A DNA stretch of 64,000 bases from an uncultured Clostridium sp. (lineage in GTDB: Bacteria > Bacillota > Clostridia > Lachnospirales > Lachnospiraceae), in NCBI GenBank assembly GCA_900538475.1, contig UPYT01000011.1, forward strand, positions 37,933 through 101,932, written 5' to 3'. The notes beneath the pieces are model-generated. The model saw nothing but the letters and a program-made list of their open reading frames with translations. It was not told the origin of the DNA and searched no databases. Both the position numbers and the translations under genes were made by a program. Positions 19,122 through 28,097 of this stretch are shown here, piece after piece (the stretch's first letter is position 1; each line of letters opens with the position of its first letter).

Positions 19122-19157
19122 AAGAAAGTGACAAAACACAGGCTTTGTCACTTTCTT
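19122..19157 (-). terminator. Terminator downstream of the TetR gene
   Basis: A 14-bp perfect stem (AAGAAAGTGACAAA) with an A run on the plus strand that gives a U run on the minus-strand transcript. Confidence 0.85.
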
Positions 19158-19208
19158 CTTATTTTTGTCAGATCTTCACAAATATCATTATGCATTGAGT
19201 ACAATATT

Positions 19209-19775
19209 CTAAAGCAGCCCCAGCTCTGAAAAAACCTTTTCCAGCTTGGGAGGCATTGCCTCTACCAGTTTATAGGACATCTGTTCCGGAGAGTCCTTCA
19301 TTCCTCCCAGAACCCATTTTTCTGTCATATAGACAGAACCTCGACAATACATTTCCAACAGAAATTCCAGTTCCTCACTTAAGGGACGGCTGGTCTTTCT
19401 TGCTATCAGACTGATATAAAACTGCAGAATCAGTTCAAAATCATGCTCTTTAACTGAGTTGTAATCATCAGAACGGAATGCCTCTGTAAAAAACGCCTTC
19501 TCACTGCGGATAAACTCAAACTTCTGGGTCAGACTCTCCCCTACAGTATGTCCCACACCAATCTGTTCAAAGGACTGAAGCACCAGCTTGTCAAAATACC
19601 AGTTGATCAAATCATACTTGTCCTTAAAATTCCGATAAAAGGTCTGGCGTGTCAGACCGCAGCCCTCCACAATATCCTTTACTGTAATCCGATCTACCGG
19701 CGTTGTTTTCATACACTCCTTAATAGAGGCCGCCAGCTTGTACTTTGTATTCAGGCCCTTTTCCTGTTCTGCCAT
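19209..19775 (-). CDS. TetR/AcrR-family regulator (DhaS-like)
   Basis: A 188-residue protein. The N-terminal helix-turn-helix ends GLTRQTFYRNFKDKYDLINWYF, the recognition helix and following segment of the TetR family with the DhaS-like C-terminal domain. Start at 19775 after GGGGAGG. The in-frame start 102 bases upstream has no ribosome site. It may control fucO downstream, though a terminator separates the two. Confidence 0.85.
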   Translation of the reverse strand: MAEQEKGLNTKYKLAASIKECMKTTPVDRITVKDIVEGCGLTRQTFYRNFKDKYDLINWYFDKLVLQSFEQIGVGHTVGESLTQKFEFIRSEKAFFTEAFRSDDYNSVKEHDFELILQFYISLIARKTSRPLSEELEFLLEMYCRGSVYMTEKWVLGGMKDSPEQMSYKLVEAMPPKLEKVFSELGLL

Positions 19776-19932
19776 CCCGTTTCCTCCCCTGCCGTTCCGG
19801 TTTTTATCTCTATTTTTCTGTCCTGTATGTTTTTTATTTATTGCTTCTGGCAGTCCCTCGTTTACCTTCTGCCTCAATTAGGAGCTGGTCTTCGCCGGTT
19901 CCTGGTTTCCGCGTCTGAATCCGGCCTGATTT

Positions 19933-21141
19933 TTATTTCTCATCACACACCTGGAAAATATAAAACTTCAGATAATAGGACGCCTGTTCTCCGCCTGTCC
20001 ACAAAATCGGATGATCCGCTGCCTGAGTACGGTATTCCACCTGTCTCAGCCGTTTGTGAGCTCCTGCAGCCGCTTCCCGGATCGTTTTTGTAAACAGATC
20101 CGGATCCATAAAATGAGAGCAGGAGCAGGTCGCCAGATAGCCGCCATCCTTCACCAGCTTCAGTCCTCTGATATTAATCTCCCGGTATCCCTTCACCGCA
20201 TTCTTAATAGAACTGCGTGACTTTGTAAATGCAGGAGGATCCAGAATCACCACATCATACCGCTCCCCCTTCTGCTCCAGTTCCGGAAGCAGATCAAACA
20301 CGTCAGCGCAGACAAAAGATACCCGATCAGACAGTCCGTTTAACTCCGCATTCTCTCCGGCCTGATCCACCCCCAGCTGAGAGGCATCCACTCCCAGCAC
20401 AGACTTTGCTCCGGCAATTCCGGCATTTAAAGCAAAGGAGCCTGTATGCGTAAAGCAGTCCAGCACCTTCTTCCCCTTACACAGCCTCTGAATCGCCAGG
20501 CGGTTATACTTCTGATCCAGGAAAAATCCTGTTTTCTGCCCGTCCTGTACATCCACCAGATACCGGACACCATTTTCCACAATCTCCACCTTTGTGTCAA
20601 AGGGTTCTCCTACAAAGCCCTTATATCGCTCCATGCCCTCCTGCTGCCGTACCTTGGCGTCACTGCGTTCATAGATCCCCCGAATTTCAATGCCCTCCTC
20701 CGCCAGAACCTTTTTCAGCTTTTCCAGGATCACTGGTTTCCACCGGTCAATACCAAGAGCCAGAGATTCGACTACCAGAACGTCACTGAATTTATCAACC
20801 ACGATTCCCGGAAGGAAATCTGCCTCCCCAAAAATCACACGGCAGCTGGATGTATCTGTCACTGTCTTTCTGTATTCCCAGGCATTGCGAACCCGCATTT
20901 CAATAAAGTCTTCATTTACCTCTGTGTCCGCTTTTCTTGTCATCATGCGAACAGTAATTTTGGAACGGGTATTGATAAATCCCTGTCCCATGGGATATCC
21001 GTCAAAATCCTCCACACGAACCATGTCTCCGTTTTCATAATCACCCTGAATTTCTGCAATCTCATTATCGTAAATCCAGGCGCCGCCGGCCTTTAAACTG
21101 CGGCCCTCGCCTTTTTTTAATTTTACAGATGCGGTTGTCAT
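19933..21141 (-). CDS. RlmI-like 23S rRNA cytosine methyltransferase
   Basis: A 402-residue class I SAM methyltransferase. It has an N-terminal PUA domain (about residues 1-80), a central EEHEE domain and a Rossmann catalytic domain with VLDCFTHTGSFALNAG (motif I, near residue 228) and VILDPPAFTKS (motif IV). RlmI methylates C1962 of 23S rRNA in E. coli. Firmicutes members of this family may differ in target. GGAG precedes the ATG. Apparently monocistronic. Confidence 0.9.
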   Translation of the reverse strand: MTTASVKLKKGEGRSLKAGGAWIYDNEIAEIQGDYENGDMVRVEDFDGYPMGQGFINTRSKITVRMMTRKADTEVNEDFIEMRVRNAWEYRKTVTDTSSCRVIFGEADFLPGIVVDKFSDVLVVESLALGIDRWKPVILEKLKKVLAEEGIEIRGIYERSDAKVRQQEGMERYKGFVGEPFDTKVEIVENGVRYLVDVQDGQKTGFFLDQKYNRLAIQRLCKGKKVLDCFTHTGSFALNAGIAGAKSVLGVDASQLGVDQAGENAELNGLSDRVSFVCADVFDLLPELEQKGERYDVVILDPPAFTKSRSSIKNAVKGYREINIRGLKLVKDGGYLATCSCSHFMDPDLFTKTIREAAAGAHKRLRQVEYRTQAADHPILWTGGEQASYYLKFYIFQVCDEK

Positions 21142-21326
21142 AAAGACTCCTTCCTCTTTCTCTCTTCATAATTTTATACTGTAGTCTGACTTCTATTTTA
21201 ACTGTTTAAAGGAAAATGGGCAAGAGCATCTTACCCTGAGAATGTTCTAAAATTTTTTTAGGTTTTTCACAATGTTTTTTGTGCATTTTCGCCAATTTAT
21301 AGATGTTTTTTTTCACAGGAACGCCA

Positions 21327-21355
21327 TAGACTTAACACTTCTTTTACGATATAAT
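21327..21355 (+). promoter_or_regulatory. Promoter of the xanthine dehydrogenase operon
   Basis: TAGACT (21327-21332), a 17-base spacer and a perfect TATAAT (21350-21355). Transcription would start near 21362, about 30 bases before the riboswitch. Confidence 0.72.
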
Positions 21356-21392
21356 CAATTCATCAAATGAAAACAAAATATTTTTTGTTACC

Positions 21393-21456
21393 AATATGTA
21401 TATCCTGGGGATTGGCCCAGAGTCTCTACCAACTGCCTACAGAGTTGACTACATAT
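21393..21456 (+). ncRNA. Purine riboswitch aptamer, guanine-type pocket
   Basis: A three-way junction. P1 pairs 21394-21400 with 21450-21456 (7 bp). P2 pairs CTGGG (21405-21409) with CCCAG (21416-21420). J2/3 reads GTCTCTACC (21422-21430). P3 pairs CAACT (21430-21434) with AGTTG (21443-21447). J3/1 ends in C at 21449, the equivalent of C74 that selects guanine-type ligands over adenine. The conserved junction residues (U22, U47, U51, A52, C74) all match. GG of loop 2 (21414-21415) can pair with CC of loop 3 (21436-21437). Both hairpins are shorter than in the classic xpt aptamer. Confidence 0.9.
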
Positions 21457-21479
21457 CTTATGTAGTCAGCTCTTTTTTT
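21442..21479 (+). terminator. Riboswitch terminator overlapping the aptamer
   Basis: A 14-bp stem (21442-21455 with 21459-21472, one G-U pair), a three-base loop and seven T. Its left arm contains the 3' strands of P3, J3/1 and P1, so aptamer and terminator cannot form together. Ligand binding should therefore prevent termination and turn the operon on. Confidence 0.85.
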
Positions 21480-21564
21480 CCCTTTGTATAGTAGATTCTC
21501 TGCGTTTTCCCCTAATCTAAACAAAAAAACATTGGTTCAAAAAAGTAAGGAGGCATCAAAAAGC

Positions 21565-23991
21565 ATGAATATGATAGGTCAGCAAGTAAAACGAGTGGAT
21601 GCTTATGGCAAGGTCACTGGTGAAGCTAAGTATACTGCCGATCTGGAACCGAGAGATATTCTCCACGGAAAGGTTGTTCATTCTACTATCGCCAACGGCC
21701 TGGTAAAGAGCTTTGATTTAGAGGAAGCCTATAAGGTGCCTGGAGTTGTAAAAATCATCACCTGTTTCGACGTTCCCGACTGCCAGTTTCCTACTGCCGG
21801 CCATCCCTGGAGCGTAGAGACAAAGCATCAGGACATCTGTGATCGGAAGCTTTTAAACCAGAGAGTCCGGCTTTACGGAGATGACATTGCAGCTGTTATC
21901 GCAGAAGACGAGGTCGCTGCAGCACGGGCCGCACGGCTGGTTAAGATCGAATACGAAGAATACGAGCCCATTGTTACTGTAGAAGCTGCCATGGCAGAAA
22001 ACGCCACACCGCTTCACCCGGATATCCGCAAAGACAATGTGATTGTTCATTCTCATATGACTATGGGATATCCAGATTTTACCTATGAAGAAGGACTGGA
22101 AAAAGCCAGAGAGCAGTATGGCAGGGAAAATATTGTGGCTCTGGAAGAAGAATATGACACTCCCCGGATTTCCCACTGCCATATTGAGCTGCCGGTTTCC
22201 TGGGCCTATGTAGACACCAACGGAAAGGTTACGGTTGTCTGCTCCACCCAGATTCCTCATATTGTACGGCGCTGTACGGCTCAAGCCCTTGGCATTCCTG
22301 TCGGAAAGGTCCGCATCATTAAGCCCTATATCGGCGGCGGCTTCGGCAATAAGCAGGATGTGCTCTATGAGCCGTTAAATGCATTTCTTTCCATGTCTGT
22401 AGGCGGACGGCCTGTAAGACTGGAAATCAGCCGGGAAGAAACCATTTCCGGCACACGCACACGCCACGCCATCAAGGGAAAATGCCGCGGCGTTGTAACA
22501 AAAGACGGAGAGATCCTGGCACGTCAGCTGGAAGCTTATGCAAACAACGGAGCCTATGCCTCCCACGGTCACGCTATCTGTGCTAACTGTGGAAATGTAT
22601 TTAAAGATCTGTATCGGGATCGTCTGGGCACTGAGGTAGACTGCTGGACAGTCTACACCTCTTCTCCTACAGCAGGCGCCATGAGAGCCTACGGAATCCC
22701 GCAGGCTGACTGGTTTGCAGAGTGTCTGATCGACGATCTGGCTGATGCCATCGGCATGGATCCCTGCGAGCTCCGCCTGAAAAACTGCATGGAGGAGGGC
22801 TTTGTAGATCCCGCCAACGGAATTACCTTCCATTCCTACGGACTGAAAAAGTGCATCGAGGAAGGACGCAGACATATCCGCTGGGATGAAAAATGGAATG
22901 CCTACAAAAACCAGACCGGCCCTGTAAGAAAAGGCGTAGGTATGGCAATTTTCTGTTATAAAACTGGTGTACACCCGATTTCCCTGGAAACTGCCTCGGT
23001 TCGTATGGTATTAAACCAGGACGGTTCCATGCAGGTCTGCATGGGCGCTACAGAAATCGGCCAGGGCGCAGATACCGTCTTTTCTCAGATGGCATCTCAG
23101 ACCACAGGAATCTCCTTTGATAAGGTTTATATTATGTCCACACAAGATACAGATATCACACCTTTTGATACAGGAGCCTACGCTTCCCGCCAGACCTATG
23201 TTTCCGGCATGGCCTGCAAAAAGTGCGGTGAAGAACTGCGGCACAGGATTCTGGAATACGCAGCTTATATGCTGAATCACGATGTATCCGATATGTCAAA
23301 AACCATTTATGCGGATACCGTAAAGGACGCTGCCGCAAAGCTGAGAGATGTTCTGGGACTAAACCCGGAAGAGGAAATTACAGAAGATATGCTTGATATT
23401 CAGAACAGCCAGATTGTTGTAAACGGCGGAGATCCGGTTCTCTTTGATGTAGCTGTTGTTGCTGATACGGCATTTTATTCCCTGGATCGCTCCATTCATC
23501 TGACTGCAGAGGTGACCAACCACTGTAAGGACAACACCTTCTCTTCTGGCTGCTGCTTCGTAGAGATTGAAGTTGATATGCCTCTGGGACTGATTACTGT
23601 AAAGGACATTATCAATGTTCACGATTCCGGTATTCTGATTAATCCGGCAACTGCCAGAGCTCAGGTACACGGAGGCATGAGCATGGGACTGGGCTACGGA
23701 CTGTCTGAGGAACTTCTGATAGATGAAAAAACAGGACGCCCGCTGAACAACAACCTGCTCGACTATAAGATTCCTACCGCCATGGATACTCCGGATCTGA
23801 ATGTTTCCTTCATTCAGCTTGAAGATCCTACCGGCCCCTTCGGAAACAAATCCCTTGGTGAGCCTCCGGCTATCCCGGTTGCTCCGGCTATCCGAAATGC
23901 TCTGTTAAACGCAACTGGCGTACACATGAATGTAACCCCGATGACCGCGCAGCGGCTCATTGAAAAATTCAAAGAAAAAGGTCTGATATAA
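21565..23991 (+). CDS. xdhA: Xanthine dehydrogenase, molybdenum-binding subunit
   Basis: An 808-residue subunit of the xanthine oxidase family, oxidising hypoxanthine and xanthine at a molybdopterin centre. Seen: VTGEAKYTADL near the start, the molybdopterin-binding YIGGGFGNKQD, GAMRAYGIPQ with the substrate-binding Arg, a Gln-rich ATEIGQGADTVFSQM loop and, near the C-terminus, SLGEPPAIPVAPAIRNAL with the catalytic Glu. Start at 21565, eleven bases after AAGGAGG. First gene of the riboswitch-controlled operon xdhA-xdhB-xdhC-permease. Related purine hydroxylases cannot be excluded. Confidence 0.9.
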   Translation: MNMIGQQVKRVDAYGKVTGEAKYTADLEPRDILHGKVVHSTIANGLVKSFDLEEAYKVPGVVKIITCFDVPDCQFPTAGHPWSVETKHQDICDRKLLNQRVRLYGDDIAAVIAEDEVAAARAARLVKIEYEEYEPIVTVEAAMAENATPLHPDIRKDNVIVHSHMTMGYPDFTYEEGLEKAREQYGRENIVALEEEYDTPRISHCHIELPVSWAYVDTNGKVTVVCSTQIPHIVRRCTAQALGIPVGKVRIIKPYIGGGFGNKQDVLYEPLNAFLSMSVGGRPVRLEISREETISGTRTRHAIKGKCRGVVTKDGEILARQLEAYANNGAYASHGHAICANCGNVFKDLYRDRLGTEVDCWTVYTSSPTAGAMRAYGIPQADWFAECLIDDLADAIGMDPCELRLKNCMEEGFVDPANGITFHSYGLKKCIEEGRRHIRWDEKWNAYKNQTGPVRKGVGMAIFCYKTGVHPISLETASVRMVLNQDGSMQVCMGATEIGQGADTVFSQMASQTTGISFDKVYIMSTQDTDITPFDTGAYASRQTYVSGMACKKCGEELRHRILEYAAYMLNHDVSDMSKTIYADTVKDAAAKLRDVLGLNPEEEITEDMLDIQNSQIVVNGGDPVLFDVAVVADTAFYSLDRSIHLTAEVTNHCKDNTFSSGCCFVEIEVDMPLGLITVKDIINVHDSGILINPATARAQVHGGMSMGLGYGLSEELLIDEKTGRPLNNNLLDYKIPTAMDTPDLNVSFIQLEDPTGPFGNKSLGEPPAIPVAPAIRNALLNATGVHMNVTPMTAQRLIEKFKEKGLI

Positions 23992-24001
23992 GGAGAATGT
24001 T

Positions 24002-24892
24002 ATGTTTGATATAAAATCATTTTACGAGGCAAAGGATGTGGCTGATGCCATCAGAGCCCTGGAAATGGATCCGGATGCAGAGATTATCAGCGGCGGAACG
24101 GACGTACTGATCCGGGTCAGAGAAGGCAAGGATGCAGGGAGATCCCTGGTATCTGTCCACAATCTTCAGGAATTAAAAGGCGTAAAGCTATTGGAAAACG
24201 GAGACCTCTGGATTGGAGCGGGAACCGCATTTTCCCATATTACCAATGATCCGCTGATCCAGAAATACATTCCCATGCTGGGCGATGCAGTTGATATGGT
24301 TGGCGGTCCCCAGATCCGCAACACCGGAACCATCGGCGGCAATATCTGCAACGGCGCTACCTCCGCCGATTCTGCCTCTACCATGTGGACTCTGGAGGCA
24401 GAAGTCTTACTGGAAGGACCTTCCGGAAAACGTGCAGTTCCTGTCTGTGAATTCTATACTGGTCCCGGAAGAACTGTCCGCGATCGCTGTGAGGTCTGCA
24501 CCGGCTTTCTTGTAAAAAAAGAAAACTTTGAAGGCTGGACCGGACATTATGTAAAATATGGAAAACGAAAAGCTATGGAGATCGCAACTTTGGGCTGCTC
24601 TGTCCGGGTAAAACTCAGCGAAGACAAAAAACGCATCGAAGATGTTCGCCTGGGATACGGAGTAGCAGGTCCTACTCCGCTCCGCTGCCGAAAGGCAGAA
24701 GAGGGCTTAAAGGGATGTGAAACAACCGATGCCGATGCAGTTCTTACCTTTGGTAAGAATGCCCTGGAGGAGGTTAATCCCCGAACCTCCTGGAGAGCAT
24801 CTAAGGAATTCCGCCTTCAACTGGTAGAAGAGCTGGCAAAACGAGCTTTATGTGAAGCCGTAAAAAAAGCAGGAGGTGCCGTCAATGCTTAA
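24002..24892 (+). CDS. xdhB: Xanthine dehydrogenase, FAD-binding subunit
   Basis: A 296-residue subunit passing electrons from the iron-sulfur centres to FAD and then NAD. Flavin motifs: EIISGGTDVLIRVREG near residue 30 and GGPQIRNTGTIGGNICNGAT near residue 100. The CO-dehydrogenase flavoprotein C-terminal domain follows. It starts ten bases after xdhA and overlaps the next gene by eight bases, showing tight translational coupling. Confidence 0.93.
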   Translation: MFDIKSFYEAKDVADAIRALEMDPDAEIISGGTDVLIRVREGKDAGRSLVSVHNLQELKGVKLLENGDLWIGAGTAFSHITNDPLIQKYIPMLGDAVDMVGGPQIRNTGTIGGNICNGATSADSASTMWTLEAEVLLEGPSGKRAVPVCEFYTGPGRTVRDRCEVCTGFLVKKENFEGWTGHYVKYGKRKAMEIATLGCSVRVKLSEDKKRIEDVRLGYGVAGPTPLRCRKAEEGLKGCETTDADAVLTFGKNALEEVNPRTSWRASKEFRLQLVEELAKRALCEAVKKAGGAVNA

Positions 24893-25385
24893 AATTGTAC
24901 ATATGAAAGTAAATGGAAAGGAAACAGAGCTGGCTGTTGACGAGCGGGAATCCCTTCTGGATACCCTCCGCACCCGCCTTGGTCTGACCTCCGTAAAAAA
25001 AGGCTGCGAGGTCGGTGAGTGCGGAGCCTGCACCGTTCTTGTAAACGGAGAAGCCATTGACAGCTGCATTTATCTGACCCTCTGGGCTGACGGAAAAAGC
25101 GTTATGACTGTAGAAGGCCTGAAGGGGCCTAACGGAGAGCTTTCTCCGATTCAGAAGGCCTTTATTGAAGAGGCTGCTGTTCAGTGCGGCTTCTGTACCC
25201 CAGGCCTGATTATGAGTGCTGTTGAAATTGTGGGAACCGGCAAAAAATATAACCGGGAAGAGCTGAAAAAACTGATTTCCGGACACCTGTGCCGCTGTAC
25301 CGGATATGAAAATATTTTAAATGCCATGGAACGAATTGTAGAGGAAGTCTACCAAACAACTCATAAAGAAGAAACGACATCTTAA
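24885..25385 (+). CDS. xdhC: Xanthine dehydrogenase, [2Fe-2S] subunit
   Basis: A 166-residue ferredoxin-like subunit with two [2Fe-2S] clusters. The plant-type motif is CEVGECGACTVLVNG with a further Cys, and the second is CGFCTPG followed about 35 residues on by CRCTGYENIL. AGGAGG sits eight bases before the ATG at 24885, inside the end of xdhB. The symbol here means the iron-sulfur subunit. No XdhC-type molybdenum cofactor insertion factor is present in the window. Confidence 0.93.
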   Translation: MLKIVHMKVNGKETELAVDERESLLDTLRTRLGLTSVKKGCEVGECGACTVLVNGEAIDSCIYLTLWADGKSVMTVEGLKGPNGELSPIQKAFIEEAAVQCGFCTPGLIMSAVEIVGTGKKYNREELKKLISGHLCRCTGYENILNAMERIVEEVYQTTHKEETTS

Positions 25386-25399
25386 AGGAGGAGTACATC

Positions 25400-26755
25400 A
25401 TGGGAAGATCTGCAAATGACAGCGTAAACTGCAGTATCAATAATATTTATCAGCTGGAAGGACGCGTCCCCATCGGAAAGGCGATTCCCTTTGGCCTGCA
25501 GCACATTCTGGCCATGTTTGTTTCAAACCTAGCTCCTATTACCATTATTGCCGGCGCCGCCCAGCCGGCTCTTTCCCAGGCTCAGGTCGCCATTCTGCTC
25601 CAGAATGCCATGTTTGTTGCCGGTATTGCCACACTGATTCAGCTTTACCCCATCTGGCGAATCGGCTCAAAGCTTCCTGTTGTTATGGGCGTGAGTTTTA
25701 CCTTTGTAACAGTTCTCAGTACCGTAGCCGCCAACTACGGATATCCGGCAGTTATCGGCGCGGTTCTGGTAGGCGGTATTTTTGAGGGAACTCTGGGACT
25801 TCTTGCAAAATACTGGAGAAAAATCATTACTCCTGTTGTCGCAGCTTCTGTTGTAACTGCCATCGGATTTTCCCTTTTCACCGTAGGCGCCCGCTCCTTT
25901 GGAGGCGGCTATGCCGAGGATTTCGGTTCTGTTGAAAACCTCGCCATCGGTACCATTACGCTGGTTACCTGCCTGCTGTGGAACATTTTTGCAAAAGGTT
26001 ATTTGAAACAGCTTTCTGTTCTGGCTGGACTGGTTGTAGGATATGTGATTTCCATTTTTGCAGGAAAGGTAGATTTAAGTCTTATCATGTCAGGCGGTCT
26101 GATTTCCCTGCCTCACCTGCTTCCCTTTGCTCCGGAATTCCATCCGGGCGCCATTCTTTCTGCCTGCATTATCTTCCTGGTATCTGCAGCAGAAACCATT
26201 GGTGATACCTCTGCACTGGTATCCGGCGGCTTAAACCGGGAAATTACCGGAAAGGAAATCTCCGGCTCTCTTGCCTGTGACGGATACGCTTCTGCCATTT
26301 CCGGACTGTTTGGCTGTCCTCCAGTTACCTCCTTCTCACAAAACGTAGGTCTGGTAGCTATGACTCATGTTGTCAACCGCTTTACCATTATGACAGGCGC
26401 TGCCTGCATGATCCTTGCCGGTCTGCTTCCTCCTGTAGGAAACTTTTTTGCATCTCTGCCGGAATGCGTTCTGGGCGGATGTACCATTATGATGTTTGGT
26501 TCTATCCTTACCTCCGGCGTGCAGATGATTGCAAAATGCGGCTTCTCGCAGCGCAACGTAACCATTATTTCTCTTTCCCTGGCAATCGGTATCGGATTTA
26601 CTACCGCCAGTGAAAGCGGTATCTGGAGCCTCTTCCCGCAGCTGGTGCAGTCTGTATTTTCTGCCAATGTAGTTGCTGTTGTGTTTGTAGTTTCTATCAT
26701 CCTCAGCCTGGTGCTGCCAAAGGATATGGATATAAAAAGAGTAGAAGAGAAATAA
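25400..26755 (+). CDS. Purine/xanthine permease (nucleobase:cation symporter-2 family)
   Basis: A 451-residue protein with about twelve to fourteen membrane segments. The start GLQHILAMFVSNLAPITII is the conserved first helix of the UraA/PbuX/UacT family, and ETIGDTSALVSGG plus PVTSFSQNVGLVAMT are the substrate-binding helices 8 and 10. It probably imports xanthine, hypoxanthine or urate for the XdhABC enzyme encoded just upstream. AAAGGAGG precedes the ATG. Confidence 0.92.
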   Translation: MGRSANDSVNCSINNIYQLEGRVPIGKAIPFGLQHILAMFVSNLAPITIIAGAAQPALSQAQVAILLQNAMFVAGIATLIQLYPIWRIGSKLPVVMGVSFTFVTVLSTVAANYGYPAVIGAVLVGGIFEGTLGLLAKYWRKIITPVVAASVVTAIGFSLFTVGARSFGGGYAEDFGSVENLAIGTITLVTCLLWNIFAKGYLKQLSVLAGLVVGYVISIFAGKVDLSLIMSGGLISLPHLLPFAPEFHPGAILSACIIFLVSAAETIGDTSALVSGGLNREITGKEISGSLACDGYASAISGLFGCPPVTSFSQNVGLVAMTHVVNRFTIMTGAACMILAGLLPPVGNFFASLPECVLGGCTIMMFGSILTSGVQMIAKCGFSQRNVTIISLSLAIGIGFTTASESGIWSLFPQLVQSVFSANVVAVVFVVSIILSLVLPKDMDIKRVEEK

Positions 26756-26825
26756 AAGCTAAATACCAAAACGAGCCTGTCCTGAAAACATAATTCAGCC
26801 ACAGCCTGTAAGCAAGCATAATTAA

Positions 26826-26870
26826 GGGGATATCGCAAAATCATCAAATCAAATGATTTTGCGATACCCC
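26826..26870. terminator. Bidirectional terminator after the purine operon and buk
   Basis: A long hairpin with arms GGGGATATCGCAAAATCAT and ATGATTTTGCGATACCCC and one bulged base. It lies between the convergent permease and butyrate kinase genes and shares an arm with the hairpin at 5856-5901. Confidence 0.8.
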
Positions 26871-26967
26871 CATATCTTATTTTTACATATCTCTGATTTC
26901 TGCTGTTTGGTTTATCTGAAATTGTCTTTCTGATTTTTAAGCAGTCTTCTTTCGCCAAAAAATATCT

Positions 26968-28083
26968 TTATTCATCATATTCAAATTCAAATCCGCTCCA
27001 CACAGGAATTCCCGTATACTCTTTTGTCTGCTCCTCACCAGTCAGTGCCCGTATTGCTCCGGAAGCAAGTGCCTCCATCTCAAAATCACCGCCATACACA
27101 ATGAAGGGAGCGATCCAGCCTGCATATTTCTTTACATTGGAGATAAAATCTTCATCGTTGGAAACGCCGCCAGTCATTACCACCGCGTCAACCTCGCCTT
27201 CCAGTACACAAGCATAAGATCCAATATACTTGGCAAGCTGGTAAGCGAAATTATCATATACCAAAGCTGCCCAGCTATCTCCTTTTGCAATGCGTTCCTT
27301 AATTTCCAGCATATTATCCGTTCCCAGTAGAGATACCAGACCACCAGTCTTGCTTATTTTTTCCTTCATCTGCTGTAGCGTATAGGCTCCAGAATAACAC
27401 ATCTTTATAACAGGCATCAGCGGAACATAACCAGAACGGTTGGGAGCCATAGGACCTTCTCCATTTAAAACGTCATTGGCATCCACTATCCTGCCTGACT
27501 TCTGGGCCGTGATTGAAAGACCACCGCCCACGTGGCATACCACCAGATTGCATTCTTCATATTTCTTTCCCAACTCCCGTGCTGCCCTCATGGCAACCTC
27601 CTTCTGATTCAGCACATGAACATGGGATTCCCGGTATATTCCTTTAATTCCAGTTAATCTTGCTATATCATCAAATTCATCGACATCAGGAGGATTTACC
27701 AGAAATGCTGGTTTGCCTGTCTCTTTGGCAAACGCATGAATAATCTGTGCCCCCAGAATCGCAGGGTGCTCCATCAAACGCCCTGAAGTACAATCTGCAA
27801 GAATCTTATCATTTACCGGAAAAATTCCGCCCGGAGTAGAGACCAGGCCTCCGGAATACGCAGCAAACGCATCCATATCGTTAATGTTAATCTGTTTTTT
27901 TTCTAATTCACATAGAATCGTCTCCACACGGTACGGCATCTGCTCACTGACACGGGCAAAGGACTTCAATCTTACCGGATCATGCTGCACATTTGCTTTA
28001 AACAATTTCTCTTCCCCGTCAAATACCGCTAATTTTGTCGATGTGGAGCCTGGACTTAATGTAAAAATTTTATATCCCATCAT
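26968..28083 (-). CDS. buk: Butyrate kinase-type acyl kinase
   Basis: A 371-residue ASKHA-fold kinase that converts an acyl phosphate plus ADP to the free acid plus ATP. Signatures: FTLSPGSTSTKLAVFDGE at the start (phosphate 1), HVGGGLSITAQKSGRIVDAN in the middle and AVVMTGGVSND near residue 310. Length fits Buk (about 355) better than acetate kinase (about 400). It follows the phosphotransacylase gene by 14 bases. Here the pair closes an operon with hydrolases and AcpS, so the acyl group may not be butyryl. Confidence 0.92.
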   Translation of the reverse strand: MMGYKIFTLSPGSTSTKLAVFDGEEKLFKANVQHDPVRLKSFARVSEQMPYRVETILCELEKKQININDMDAFAAYSGGLVSTPGGIFPVNDKILADCTSGRLMEHPAILGAQIIHAFAKETGKPAFLVNPPDVDEFDDIARLTGIKGIYRESHVHVLNQKEVAMRAARELGKKYEECNLVVCHVGGGLSITAQKSGRIVDANDVLNGEGPMAPNRSGYVPLMPVIKMCYSGAYTLQQMKEKISKTGGLVSLLGTDNMLEIKERIAKGDSWAALVYDNFAYQLAKYIGSYACVLEGEVDAVVMTGGVSNDEDFISNVKKYAGWIAPFIVYGGDFEMEALASGAIRALTGEEQTKEYTGIPVWSGFEFEYDE

Positions 28084-28097
28084 TATATTCTCCCTTC

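Noticed and set aside
21393..21456. Reading the leader as an NMT1-type xanthine riboswitch
   Set aside because: The three-way junction and TCTACC/GACTA cores match the purine (guanine) class. No NMT1-like internal loops were seen.
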